Part shown: positions 10,861-21,303 of the stretch, one piece after another
Position numbering within the stretch: position 1 is the stretch's first letter
Layout of the letters: the number at the start of each line of letters is the position of its first letter
NCBI GenBank assembly: GCA_014155875.1
Contig: JACEFZ010021410.1
Location: forward strand, 1-64,000
DNA: 64,000 nt
Origin: Cepaea nemoralis
Taxonomy: Eukaryota; Mollusca; Gastropoda; Stylommatophora; Helicidae
Direction of reading: 5' to 3'
The notes under the pieces: generated by a model
The model's input: only the letters and a program-made list of their open reading frames with translations
What the model was told of the DNA's origin: nothing
The model's database searches: none
Position numbers and translations under genes: made by a program

Positions 10861-10967
10861 AGAATTCAGCTGGACAGAGCATCCCCATCTGGATATACTG
10901 GGTCAGAATGGTATGAGTACATTGTCTGGATGATACAAAATGTTAATGTAAAAGTTAAATGTATATT

Positions 10968-11070
10968 CTTTACAGGACGTTGCAATCAACCACACCATTT
11001 TTAGATGACGTGATGTACTAGGCAATATAATGTTCAGTGGCTAGACATTGCTTTCTGAACATCCGACGCC
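10968..11070 (-). mobile_element. SINE core/tail fragment
   Basis: On the plus strand it reads ttacaggacgttgca..gtactaggcaa..attgctttctgaac, the same core and 3' tail as the SINEs at 23,679-23,915 and 40,694-40,937, all in minus orientation. The tRNA-like head is missing or unrecognisable. Confidence 0.65.
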
Positions 11071-11164
11071 TCAAACAATTGAAATCAACGCAAATCTGTC
11101 TTATCCGAGGCTGACAATACTACAAACAAAGAAGACAAACCAGTCGGACTGTTGATAAACGTTT

Positions 11165-11340
11165 TCTGAATAATCAGCATAACAACAGTTCGGTGGCTTT
11201 TGAAGCAGGTTACGCAGCATGTGTGGATATGTCCAGAGTGTAGTGGTGTAGATTCTTACATTCAGCACTCTGTATTCTGTACCTAAGAAAGTTAGTACAT
11301 CAGTAGCAGTGTGTTCTAGTAGAATGTGACCTCCTAGTGA
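11165..11340 (+). pseudogene. LINE C-terminal zinc-tail remnant
   Basis: The plus strand near 11,212-11,260 reads QHVWICPECSGVDS, the CPEC-type tail found after LINE RNase H domains (compare 42,513-42,580, minus). The counterpart in B is at 42,742-42,900, so this LINE inserted before the A/B duplication. Confidence 0.55.
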
Positions 11341-11853
11341 TAGTAAGTGTGTCAGTTACAATCACTTTGAAAGACATGATGCATTGGTAGTATCTTTCAT
11401 CTGGAGTAAACTAAACATGCCGAGGGAGGCATTATGCTTCATGATCAAAACATGGTCTCTACAATTCAACACACACTTTGTGCCATGGAGAGGTACAACT
11501 CGGTTTCAGGTCGTACCTCAATGGGTTACACTTAGTATTCCATTTTTGAAGCACATTATAACAACCTATCGTCTGTCAAGACGGCAAGGTGCCAATGAGT
11601 GAATGGCAATTACAACAAATTGTCTTTAATGATAATATCGACTGTCTCGTCCATCTAGTTGTATTGATCGTGTGACTATTCTATTTCTTCACGATAACAC
11701 ATTAGTTGAACATTTTCTAACTTTATCACGTGTACGCTTACTCACACCCTGCCGTTTCTGTGAAAGGGTTCCAGTGAAAGCACACATCTCACGTTTCCAG
11801 GCAAGTCTGAAGACTTTTGCATGTATGAAATACGGCCTGTCTAATCACTTTGG

Positions 11854-12861
11854 CTAGGGCTGTCGCAGACGTGTCCCTACATATATAAGCACACAGTTAA
11901 ACTCTCGCCTGTAGTTAGCGTTCAGATGTAGGTATATCACAAAGCTGATACTGCATCCCAAGGTGCCAAACATATAAGCCAATGCCCATAGCAAGTTGTT
12001 GAGGTTTTCTTGTTCGTCGGTGTTGGTTCCTGGGAATGTATAATACACTGTTGTTGTGATCATCTTTGGAATGTTACAGCATGTTAGAGTTATCGCCAGG
12101 ACCAGAACAATCTTGACCAGTCGTCGCTCTCGACCAGATAGTGTTGATGAATGTTTATCATCGTTGTTAGCTTTGTGTCGAACTTTTGAAGACGCTGCTA
12201 ATGAATGGCCCATCCATACAGCACACACGATTACCACAGCTTGGGACAACATCCACAGGGAAACTCCAGAAGTGATGTCAATTAGAAATTCCGCTAGCGT
12301 TATTTCGGGATTAACGATTATCGAACATAATATTTCTGGTGTAGTCGTGTTCTGTCCTGGGGGTGTTAGAATTCTTATCACCGTCTTTCTGTCGATAACG
12401 GCAATTGGAAGGTGAATGCCGATGTGTAGGACGTATATCGCCAGCACAACGACAATACAACGGGGTCTTGTGAAGACCAGCTTGACTTTAAACGGAGAGA
12501 CAACACAGTAACATCTCTCTAATGAAACCACGGCGGTGATACAACACGAGACTCCGTACAGAGCACTGATAACCCACTCCAGCAAAAACTCCAGAAACCT
12601 GACTGCTGTGTCAGTGTTCGGGGGTTGAAAGTCGCTTATGACGTAAACACAATTTGCTAGTTGGATGCCCGTGACTAGAAAGTCGGTCAAGGAGAGAGAA
12701 AATAGGCCAACACTCATGCTGTCTTTCAGACCGAGTTTTGAAAAGATGGCCATGTTTATGAAATTTGTGATCACCCCAAGAATTGAAATGATGATACGGG
12801 CGACAACGTTCAGAGATATATACAGGTATATCATAACATCGTCGCTGATGACCTCAGACAT
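11854..12861 (-). CDS. Class A (rhodopsin-like) GPCR, gastropod chemosensory receptor-like
   Basis: A single-exon frame of 335 codons, ATG at 12,861 and stop at 11,854. Hydrophobicity gives seven membrane segments at roughly residues 12-36, 46-70, 88-114, 133-155, 188-215, 247-272 and 287-312. Helix 3 ends in SLERCYCV, replacing the usual DRY. Helix 2 carries SLTDF, the LxxxD equivalent. A basic loop SGRERRLVK precedes helix 6. Helix 7 has FVIYLHLN before a basic tail YRREF rather than NPxxY. These departures and the intronless form fit the chemosensory receptor family known from Aplysia-type sea slugs. The ligand is unknown; it should act at the plasma membrane through G proteins. The N-terminus is short, with no obvious signal peptide. 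A paralogue with about nine in ten residues identical lies at 43,410-44,418. The antisense 119-codon frame is a shadow. Confidence 0.85.
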   Translation of the reverse strand: MSEVISDDVMIYLYISLNVVARIIISILGVITNFINMAIFSKLGLKDSMSVGLFSLSLTDFLVTGIQLANCVYVISDFQPPNTDTAVRFLEFLLEWVISALYGVSCCITAVVSLERCYCVVSPFKVKLVFTRPRCIVVVLAIYVLHIGIHLPIAVIDRKTVIRILTPPGQNTTTPEILCSIIVNPEITLAEFLIDITSGVSLWMLSQAVVIVCAVWMGHSLAASSKVRHKANNDDKHSSTLSGRERRLVKIVLVLAITLTCCNIPKMITTTVYYTFPGTNTDEQENLNNLLWALAYMFGTLGCSISFVIYLHLNANYRREFNCVLIYVGTRLRQP

Positions 12862-13030
12862 GTCCTTATTGTATTCTCAGAATGTAGAATACCGTTCCTT
12901 GACAGCTAGGGCTATTAGAAGGTGGTTGGAAAACGCTCGTCATTCATTAGAACAATCTTTGTAGAACTATGAAAACCAATGTGATCAATCATGTTCCATT
13001 TATTAGAGCAAACTTTATAGCACTGGGAAT

Positions 13031-13333
13031 GTAGGTCAGCATGGCCGAGTGGATAAGAACGCATGTGTGTGCTGATGCCGTGGTAAAGGGTTCAACCCCT
13101 ACATCGGACAGTTGGACTAAAATGTTGACCTATCGTCCTTGACTTGGGGACGTAAATTACTTGTACCTCTGAAGTCGGAGTCTTAGCTTTGTCCCTCGCC
13201 TGATGGCGAGGGACACTGTTAATAGGGAAAGCTAATACACGCGCAAAATTCAGTCCAACACTACTACAAGTGGTGTGTATGGACTACGCTTGAGTTCAAA
13301 GTGAGCGAGCGAGCGAGCGCAAAAGACAAAAAA
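13031..13333 (+). mobile_element. tRNA-derived SINE (SINE-1), complete insertion
   Basis: The 303-bp insert is flanked by the perfect 12-bp duplication agcactgggaat (13,019-13,030 and 13,334-13,345). The head has an A box TGGCCGAGTGG at 13,042-13,052 and a B box GGTTCAACCCC at 13,089-13,099, the pol III internal promoter of a leucine/serine-type tRNA fold. A body of about 200 bp and a GAGC-rich, A-rich tail follow. The B segment has the unoccupied site near 44,575-44,600. Confidence 0.93.
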
Positions 13334-13751
13334 AGCACTGGGAATATCTATTAATATGTATGCCAATTATGCAACACAACCTTTATAACTGTCAATGTTA
13401 ATGTTACATATTCTTTCCCAATTGTGTACATTTATATGGACGCAGTTGTACTGCGTATAGCATTGTCATAAAATGTAAACCATTTATACTGACACATTTT
13501 GTAGAACTGTGAATATCAATATTATAAAAGCTACTGCCATCTTTATTAACAAACTGTTAGAAGTATCAAAATCAGTGTTATAAATTGTATGCCATTTAGG
13601 AAACACACTTTGTAGAATTGTGAATAACAGTATAATAAATTGTATGCCTTTTACAGAGCAAGTTATTTTCCAGATGTTATACTTAACTGCTTGACCTACA
13701 TTATTCTACTAAAGTCAAACATGTGAATTAGTCCATTTGACAACAATAGAT

Positions 13752-13866
13752 TTGAGATGCCTTAGAAGATCTAAGGAAGTAACTGTGAGAGATAGAATCA
13801 GGAATGAGTTAATTAGAAAAAAAAAACTAGGTCTAAAACCAGTCATGCAATTCATTAACTCAAGAG
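13752..13866 (+). pseudogene. LINE C-terminal fragment, pre-duplication
   Basis: It reads MRCLRR..VTVRDRIRNELI followed by KLGLKPVMQF, the DNA-binding tail of a LINE reverse transcriptase. A matching fragment lies at 45,604-45,745, so it predates the A/B duplication. Frameshifts are present in both. Confidence 0.65.
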
Positions 13867-13869
13867 AAG

Positions 13870-14030
13870 TCCATACACATGCTACTTCTTCTAGTGTACT
13901 GGGCTGACTTTTGCGTGCGGTTTAGCTTTCTCTATTGTTAGCTGTCCTTCGTCATCAGGCGAACCCACAACGACTTCAACGGTATTTGTAATTTGCGTCC
14001 CCAAGTCAAGGACGTGGTTAGTAAATATCA
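13870..14030 (-). mobile_element. SINE-1 fragment, antisense
   Basis: The plus strand contains gtactgggctgacttttgc, tagctttc, gtcatcaggcgaa and ccccaagtcaaggacg, the reverse complement of the SINE-1 body. The head is not recognisable, so this is an older, truncated copy. Confidence 0.7.
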
Positions 14031-14339
14031 CACAACACGCTTGACCGTGAATGACACAAGGGTAGTGTTCTAGTAGTCATACACAATTTAGATCCACACG
14101 GTGAAATCATCCGTGAACACTCACAACCAGGTAGAAATAATATGATATCATGCATGGGCAACAGCATCTAAGTCACACCTTAACAAAATCATCAAAGTCC
14201 AAAATCAAGGAATGCGGATTCATGAAAACCACACCTATTAATAAATTGAGAAATATCGCATGTCTACAACCTATGCAAGACAGAAGAGGTACAACAGAGC
14301 CCAGCAACAAGCAGAAACATTTAAAAGACTGACAGACCA

Positions 14340-14800
14340 CCTCATGTATCAGAGGTTTAATAGTCTTAGAAGGAGAAGACTAAAGCGACCCGATTTTGTA
14401 GAACCTGCAAAAATGAAACATTAGAACAATGCCCAGTATATCAATAGCTAGAGGTCAGCGTGGGCGAATGGATAAGAACGCATGTTATTAAACAGTCCGG
14501 TGTGCTGATGACGCCGTCCTTGACTTGAGTACGTAAATTACAAGTACCTCTGAAACCGGAGTAGGTTCACATGGTAGTGAGAGGACACTGGTAAAAGGGA
14601 AAGCTAATCCACCGGCAAAAGTCAGCCCAGTGCTGCTAGAAGTAGTGTGTATCTACTACGCTTGAGTTAAAAGCTAGCGAGCGAGCGAGAGGTAAAAATA
14701 TAACCCATTAATAATGGAAACAGACTTCCAGCTTGGAGACAACAGTACCTGTCTGAGATTATATAAAACATTGGTTTTGGTACTGAGAAAAAGACCATTC
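14340..14800 (+). pseudogene. LINE-G C-terminus, split by a SINE
   Basis: The left part (14,340-14,448) ends TCKNETLEQCPVYQ, comparable with CTCGLASQTAEHILQDCP in LINE-G at 26,100-26,150. The right part (14,697-14,800) reads QTSSLETTVPV, comparable with RRTFWPRETTVEDKLYG. The two halves are contiguous in LINE-G and separated here by the SINE-1 copy at 14,452-14,692. Confidence 0.6.
14452..14692 (+). mobile_element. SINE-1 copy with a damaged head
   Basis: It begins gaggtcagcgtgggcgaatggataagaacgcat in the region matching the A box, but the B-box region is deleted: sequence jumps to gccgtccttgacttgagtacg. The body and GAGC tail match 13,031-13,333. No convincing TSD. Confidence 0.75.
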
Positions 14801-15073
14801 TTAATGAATTAGAAAGAAGAAGAAAATCTTCTGTTAAGTATCTTCTTCTTATCCTTCTTCTTCTCTTCCTCCATTGACCCCAGTGAAGTGTTGAGAAAGA
14901 TGAAAGGATTTATTTTTTATACTCTTTCCAATGTGCTTTGTATTTTAGCCTTCATTTTTGGAAGGTTATTATTGATTCTACCACTCTATCTTTTACATGG
15001 TCTTCCCCTTGTTATGTATCCATTATTTTGCATTCAATTGGGCTATTTGTGGTAGGTATTACCAGGATATTCT

Positions 15074-15330
15074 TTAGATGTGGCCTAACAATTTAATCTG
15101 TTGCTTTTTAAAAGCAAGTGAACATACCCCCAAAAATAAAAATCCCCTTAATAGAAACCTGTGAAGGGCGTTGAGGTGTGGCTCTTGAATGCATGCCACA
15201 TCAATGGTTTCTTCATACATGCCATGGGCTAAAGGGACTTGTTGTTCAAGGCCTCCTTCGGCGTTCCACTGTAGTATGTTAGGATGTCTGAGGTGTTTGA
15301 TCAGTAATTCTTGCCTGAGAGTTATGTACC
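15074..15330 (-). pseudogene. LINE-C endonuclease N-terminal fragment
   Basis: The minus strand encodes PNILQWNAEG, then ETIDVACIQEPHL, the start of an apurinic-type (EEP) LINE endonuclease. The glutamate of QEPHL (usually QETHL) is the metal-binding residue. Only this first block is present. The homologous block in B is 48,690-48,868. Confidence 0.7.
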
Positions 15331-16284
15331 TCTTATTGCAACTGATTTCAAAGCAAATAACCAGCACGCGATGTACATCATTGTATTCATTATTCGACGC
15401 AATAATTGACACATTTAAACTCCATTTGTAGAAGTTTTGCTTGTAATAACCCAACTCGATATCTAAGACATAGTTGCAATACTGCTATCTTTATCCGCAT
15501 TTACTTTCCTTGATCAATCTCATTTTATGGTTCAGATAATAGTCTAAAGTGTACTGTCATATCCAACATCAGACAACCCTGTTAAGTAGTTAAACTATTA
15601 CATTTATTGACTTATTCGCTTTCGCAAGCTGCGTTATCTTCAGTAAGTAAAGCATAATGGATATAAACTTTTCTCATTACTTGTAAATGATTGGTCAATT
15701 TGTCAAATTTCGCTAACTTCTATTCTTTCTATAACAGGATGTCTTGTGTGTGCCTATATCTTTGCGAACAATTATGTTTTAACATTCATCCGTCAGATGA
15801 ACATTTTCATACTTGATTTATGTATTCATATATGTCACGCTTCCCTTTCTAGATACTGTCTGTAAGCAGCCATACCCTAATGAGAGCTTAATAAAGGTAA
15901 TTAAGTTAGTGGTTTGCTTGTTTCCTTATATAATTGGGAATAGGGTTTTCTACCTTAATGCAACGTTTTATATGTTTCTTTGTTTTGTTGTTTTTCGCGA
16001 TTTTATGTTCACCAACCATTTTATTTACTGTACAGCATACTTGTGTTCTTTCACGATTATTACGCCTGCAGAGTGTATATTATTTTGCAGAATATATATT
16101 ATTTTTATTTGTGTTTATTAGTCTTGTATTAAAACGATATGTTTCTGGGACAGCAAGATGTTTACCATCTCTAACTGCCAAGGAGAATAGAACGAGCAAA
16201 AGCTGCATTTCAGAAGTATCTTTTGCAGTAAGACACTGTCAGTGACTGTCTGAAAGAAAGTTCTCAAATATTATATCAAACATG

Positions 16285-16735
16285 TTATGCTCCATGACAG
16301 CCAATCCTGGAATACCAATCAACATTGTAGGAAGAGCTGCGAGGCTCTCACAGCAGCAGAGCTGTGGTTTCTCAGTCGAATGTTGCGAATACATTTGACT
16401 GTCAGAGTAAGAAACAACAATTACACGAAAGAGGGTAATAAAAGTAAAACATTTACAAATGTAAGGACAAGGCAAGCATTATTAATGACAAGAGAAGCAA
16501 TAGCAACCATCGTGACGCCTGGAAATAGCAGCGGTAAAAGAAGTAGAGGCAGATCCAGAGAAATGATGCTGCATGGGCAACGATGGAGGAATATCATTTA
16601 TATAATTTGTCCAGAGCACAAAGAACCCAGGTATGTGGAGATACACGATTCCTTACGCCATCTGGCAAGGCACATGATGATGATGATGAAAGTTATCAAA
16701 GAAGCACACAAGAGGGCTTTAGTTTTCACTTTTGT
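16285..16735 (+). pseudogene. LINE-A-related 3' end, pre-duplication
   Basis: The plus strand encodes a C-terminal LINE segment: RSRGRSREMMLHG, RWRNIIYI, and HDSLRHLARH followed by a run of ATG codons that is the (GATGAT) trailer. The equivalent in B is 55,440-55,870, more complete in places. It resembles LINE-A (41,285-41,632) but is a different subfamily. Confidence 0.65.
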
Positions 16736-16804
16736 ACGAGAAGACTAACCTTGTATTTCCTAATCATTTGATATTGTCTGAATTATGGCCTCGTGAAATA
16801 ATAA

Positions 16805-17462
16805 GTGAGTGGCACCTTGCAGTCTTGACAGACCAAAGTATGTGGATTGGAATTTGGCCAAAATTCCAACTCACAATGCCTGGGCAGAGCTTCAGAGAAC
16901 ATGTGGTGCCCAAACGACATGTTCCCTCTCTCGGCCTTGCCTTGTTTGATCCAGAGGAAAGGATAACCAGTACGTCTGGAACAAGGTAGGCTGCAGACGC
17001 TGGCGGCTCAGCGTCAAACCTCCGAGACCTCGCCCCCACGAGCAGGAGGCGAGCGGTGGCCTGACCCTAAACCTTCGAGACTTGACTTAGAGGCGTTCAG
17101 CCAAATCCCGCAGGTAAGGGTCGTATACGCGCCCGGACAATTGGGCACATACACCTGTCAATCGTAAGTTTCTGGACTTGTGTAAGCGTGTACTACCGTC
17201 AGACTCCCGCCTGTCTCGTGCGGATCCCGCGAACAACGGGAATAGGTCCGCCGGAGATATTGCTCGTCTGCTGCGAGCAAATCTCCCCTCCGACCACTAT
17301 GCGGATCCCGCGACCAGCGAGAATAAGCCCGCCGGAAATATTGCTCGTCTACTGCGAACAAATCCCCAAGACTGAATAAGTAAAGAAACGGTGAAAGTAT
17401 TGGTATTTCAATTGCGCTTGCGCTCCCATCTATGCTACACCCTTCATGTGTCTTCACAATGT

Positions 17463-17495
<33 letters not shown>

Positions 17496-17516
17496 TCCCC
17501 GCTGATTATGCCGCTG

Positions 17517-17558
<42 letters not shown>

Positions 17559-17599
17559 TGGGAATCTCGTTAATCCATTCATGCGTGCCACTAATTAGA
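16805..17599 (-). mobile_element. Chimeric retroposon: 28S rRNA fragment joined to a LINE-E-type tail
   Basis: The 795-bp insert is flanked by tgaaataataa at 16,794-16,804 and 17,600-17,610 (11-bp TSD). Segment B has the unoccupied site near 55,945. On the minus strand the 5' end (17,599-17,371) is 28S rRNA, beginning just downstream of the R2 integration site. A diverged middle follows with a 70-80-bp internal duplication (ctcgtct.ctgcgagcaa type) and patches resembling later 28S. Positions 17,070-17,110 match the 28S 3' region (aggcgttcagcc). The 3' end (16,845-16,805) reads tctgtcaagactgcaaggtg, like the LINE-E trailer at 54,632. Confidence 0.75.
17371..17599 (-). rRNA. 28S rRNA partial pseudogene
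   Basis: On the minus strand it runs ctaattagtggcacgcatg, gattcccactgtcccta, ccagccaaggg-type text, cttgactctagtccgac and ctttacttattcag, all in 28S order (the domain around the R1 and R2 sites). Substitutions and a loss near 17,505 show that it is not a functional rRNA. It forms the 5' half of the chimeric insert. Confidence 0.85.
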
Positions 17600-17967
17600 T
17601 GAAATAATAACATCACATCTTACTGTGTATTTGTTGATCTTAAAAGCGGATGCTGTGGCTATAGGTTTTTATTTCCTTCTCTTGTGTCAATTGTTTTAGT
17701 CAATGCTTTATTATTTTGATTTTGCTTTTGTAAATATTAACTTCACAAGAGTATATTCGTTATATCTGATTTTTAGAATGATTACAACAACAACAACAAA
17801 AAGTTAAATGTAAAGCAACCTCTACCACACCTTAGACACTGTGGGCATTTTATGCTAGACCCATATGTTCACAGATCAACCAGCATTTAGTGGGTGATGT
17901 GATCAGCATCATACCGGCCGTTTTACTTTCCAAGACATTTTCTGGTACTTCCTTTAGGCTGGGTTTA

Positions 17968-18075
17968 AATCGGAGCCTGACAGTGACTTACTGCAAAAGA
18001 TACTTCTTAAATGCAGCTTTTGCTCGTTCTATTCTCCTTGATAGTTCGATATCGTAAACATCTTGCTGTCCCAGA
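17968..18075 (-). repeat. Inverted copy of 16,140-16,245
   Basis: The reverse complement reads gggacagcaagatgttta, gagaatagaacgagcaaaag and gaagtatcttttgcagtaag, nearly identical to 16,145-16,240. The two form an inverted pair 1.7 kb apart. Confidence 0.8.
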
Positions 18076-18714
18076 GTAATGGCTGTTAGGCATTGAACCG
18101 CTACGGCCTCTGGAGTATTTATCTTTGTGGTTGCGGTTTGCATTTCGCATTTTTCTCATGTTGGACTGGTAGAATATGATTCCGTCGCGCTGCTACTGAG
18201 TGAGTGCTCACACTTTGTGAGCTGTGATATTCACGTGGAATGCTTCTACATGTCCGCTTTTGTTTGTACAGTGACCTGCATGTTCTGAACAATGGCTACC
18301 GGTTGTTGCTGAATTGACAGATTTGCCTTTTCGGTTCACGAGTGCATTTTTCAGGAGACTCCTGGGAGTCGGTGCTGGAGCTACGGAGTTCGTGCTTAAT
18401 GTGACGCTTTCGACAGGTCGCCCTGCGGATAGAGACAGAGACATGTGAGAAAACCCGGGTCAATGAGGTTTTTGTGGTGACTGCCGATTCCATCGACGAT
18501 GAACTGTGGTTTTCGTTGAGGCATTTGTGTTGGCATTCTGGTGGCGGCATTATGCACAGTGTACCTGTGCGGGCTTTTGGATTGCCGAGACTCCTGTCTG
18601 TTCCACTTTTCACATTGGACAGTGGGGAGCATATTGTGTGATATTCACTGGCACAGAAACAGATCATAATGGGGACGACCCGTTACATTGAAGTTGGAAC
18701 CTCGACTAACTAAT

Positions 18715-18752
<38 letters not shown>

Positions 18753-18832
18753 GCTAGCTAACTAACTAGCTAACTAACTAACTAACTAACTAACTGACTG
18801 ACTGACTGACTGACTAACTAACTACCTAACTA
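18076..18832 (+). mobile_element. Family P retroposon, copy 2
   Basis: The body runs from ttaggcattgaacc to ttggaacctcgacta, followed by about 125 bp of (AACT), (AGCT) and (GACT) tail. It is collinear with copy 1 but lacks the first bases (the aacttccgg start). Minus-strand frames here (78-123 codons) do not align in frame with those of other copies. Confidence 0.8.
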
Positions 18833-18959
18833 GATACCAGAAGATACAGGGTAGTAAATGTAAAACCGTGTGCGTGTATGTGTTCATGCGTGCGGGGCGA
18901 GTGGGCGGAAGTCATTAAAATACGTGACGTTTATAGGTATGTTGTTAGCAGTAGTCATG

Positions 18960-19368
18960 GATCCTAGGTGGGAACATCCTTTCACGGCAATGATTGCGTG
19001 ACCAAAGGGGAGCGGAAAATCCGTCTTTGTACATAAGTTCCTGGCCCATCTCCCAGACATGGTCGTACCGATCCCAGAGGACGTTATATGGTTCTACAGA
19101 GAATGGTAATTCGTGTATGAGACCATGAAGGGTATCCAGCTTAACAAAGGCCGCGGGTTATGGAAAAATGGAAAGGGGATAGACGGCGGGTATTGATGAT
19201 AGATGACGAAATGTTCGAGATAGATGATAAAGTGACTAAACTATTTATTAAGGGTGGTCATCATCGGAGCCTTAGTGTTATGTATATTACAAAACCTCTT
19301 TGGTAAGAATAAAGAACAAAGAACCATCTGTCTGAATTCGCATTACCTATTGGTGTTCAAATAAAATT
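18960..19368 (+). pseudogene. Remnant of a viral-type (A32/FtsK-like) packaging ATPase
   Basis: Conceptual reading shows a P-loop KGSGKSVFVHKFL at about 19,005-19,043, an IPEDVIWFYREW segment near 19,080-19,110, a Walker B-like VLMIDDEM at about 19,191-19,213, and KVTKLFIKGGHHRSLSVMY after it. I recognise this order from packaging-ATPase genes of Polinton/adintovirus-like and A32-type elements scattered through invertebrate genomes; that assignment is from memory. Stops and frame changes are present and flanks are family P and segment C2, so only this fragment is left. Confidence 0.5.
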
Positions 19369-20545
19369 TTCGCTCACTTTACCACACATTTGTATGAGAT
19401 GCTAGGAACATTACCTTTCATCCCTGACTTTTATCTCATATTTCAGGAATATATTTATCATCATAATTATAATGATAATTATCAAGTGCAAGTTTCACAT
19501 TGACTGTATCAAGCCTCCGATCTTCTATCCTGTATATTTCTACTGCAGTCATTTAAGTTCTTGCAATCCAATTCTTGATGTCATCTATCAAACTGTAATG
19601 CTGCATTTTTGTTGTATGCTTCTCACCAACTTTCCCTACAGAACATCTTCCAAAAAGGAGCTTCGTTTTTATACAAGGTCAAAGCACTTTTTGGGTCACT
19701 TCAATCTCATTCACTGATGCTTTCTTCAATACAGGTTTTGGTAATACTTCCTGGTTATGTTCTTCACCTGCCATAATATTCTTCATGTTCGTCAAAAATC
19801 CGCAATGTTTCAAAATCCGCAGTGTTGCGGATTGTTTTATATTTATTTTTTTTATTTATTTTTGCACAGGTTTCCGTGTTACACAATAATATAAAGCTAA
19901 TGTAACATTTTATCAGTGTTAGTTTTCAAGTGATCTGTTTAGATGTGAGAAACCGTGTCTAATCCTTGAATGTTGCTGTGCCCATTGCTGTGCTATGTCT
20001 TATTTCTACCTGTCACATGCCATAATCTGCTACCTGTTCAGTGATGACGGCGACTTGTGCCTACTTATCATAACTGCCACCACTTACGCATCAAGGATGT
20101 ATCATCCATCGTTTACGTGTAGGTAGTTTGTACCAGAATGTAGACCATGAGCTCAACTTTTCCAAGATCTTCGCCGGTGATAGGGTGTTTTATGCATCTG
20201 TGCTGAAGTTAGCTTGGATATTTTCAACAGCAGGCGGGGACTTGTTTCAGTGTTTAGTGATCCTTACGGCAGACCAGTGTGCGGAATTGCGCTAGTTTCA
20301 GACAAAGTGGGCCACCTCTCGAAAGCCCCGTGTGTATAGCTGATATTGTAGCTCTCCAGGAAAGGCGACTGGACGATAATGCGCTACACATGCTGGATTT
20401 AAATGTTTTTACAACAGACGACATACGGGACTGCCTAAACTTATTCGCGACAACACTGAGGTGTTAGGGGTGGGTTAGTCCCAATGGAACAAAGACGAGA
20501 TGCAACTACAGGCTATCCTCGTTTAGACTAACTATCCGTTTCTGC
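19368..20545 (+). repeat. Segmental duplication C, copy 2
   Basis: Collinear with 7,232-9,245 but without the LINE-B insert. It contains a 62-codon frame (20,279-20,467, around DIVALQERRLDDNALHMLD) whose counterpart in copy 1 is interrupted. I do not recognise it as a protein family. Confidence 0.75.
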
Positions 20546-20939
20546 TGGTTTATGTGTACGGATGCAATGGAAAGGTAAACTATAGTGGTGACAATGACTG
20601 AATGTAATTACTCTTCAGAAGAAGTGTGACATATTCTGCTGTTATTTCAACGTCATAGAGAAATCATGAATGGGGAAACATCTATTCCAACATTCAAAGC
20701 GAAGATCTTGAAAACGCTCTTGAAACTATTGACCTTGTCTATATCAGCATTTTTGTCCCGAGAACTGCGAGCTGAGCGTGTGACGAAGACAGCGTTATTG
20801 ACCTGGCACTGGTATCTCCTTCACTCGCTGGAGGTCTAACGAGGTCAGTTCTTAAGCAGTTATCGCCTCCTTTCGTGGCAGCAGGCTTCCCCACAGAAAA
20901 CGTCTTTTTCTATCGATCATTTCTTGCTCTGGAGTGACG

Positions 20940-21303
20940 AAGAATCGGGTCGCTAGAATGTGGTTGGGGCCGTGGAGGCGCTTTGGGTTTTCGCGGATCG
21001 CTTGCGATCCCCGTGACTTCAAGTGCATGCTGCGCCGTCTGTCATCTCGTGACGTCTCGGTGCTCGGAACTGCTCTTGTTTTTCGGGCACTGGCGACATA
21101 AGCGAGGGAGAAATGTTATTTCTCTCCTAACCGACGCCGCCGGCCGTCGTGCTGGACTCGGATTGATCGGATATCATCGAGCCGCCGGCGTGCTGTAGGC
21201 TGCGGGGTGGTGGAAGAAATGAAGCTCATGGCGGCGCCCAGTTTAAAGCAAAGCAGCTACGCGTGCACCCGCACAGCGCCGCTTGCTTTTGTTTCATATA
21301 TCC
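20940..21303 (+). rRNA. Probable ITS2 (3' part)
   Basis: GC-rich sequence with short self-complementary runs (cggatcgcttgcgatcc at 20,994-21,010) ends exactly at the 28S start. Its position and composition fit internal transcribed spacer 2. The left edge is uncertain and no 5.8S was seen. Confidence 0.55.

Larger units (their letters stand above)
11165..17800 (+). repeat. Segmental duplication, copy A
   Basis: It matches B (42,742-56,180) in the same order and orientation through at least eight blocks: the LINE tail at 11,200; the GPCR; 13,755-13,860; the LINE endonuclease fragment at 15,120-15,310; 15,340-15,900; 15,985-16,060; 16,110-16,330; and 17,612-17,795 ending in CAA trinucleotides. 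A is 6.6 kb and B 13.4 kb because B gained more insertions. The identity varies by block; exact values need an alignment. Confidence 0.85.

Noticed and set aside
12056..12415. 119-codon plus-strand frame, also conserved at 43,612-43,971
   Set aside because: Antisense shadow of the GPCR; conservation follows from the receptor on the other strand.
13031..13110. A true tRNA gene
   Set aside because: A and B boxes are present, but the fold continues into a SINE body and a TSD bounds the whole unit.
20279..20467. 62-codon frame as a small gene
   Set aside because: Its counterpart in C1 is interrupted and no family features were seen; kept only as part of the duplication.
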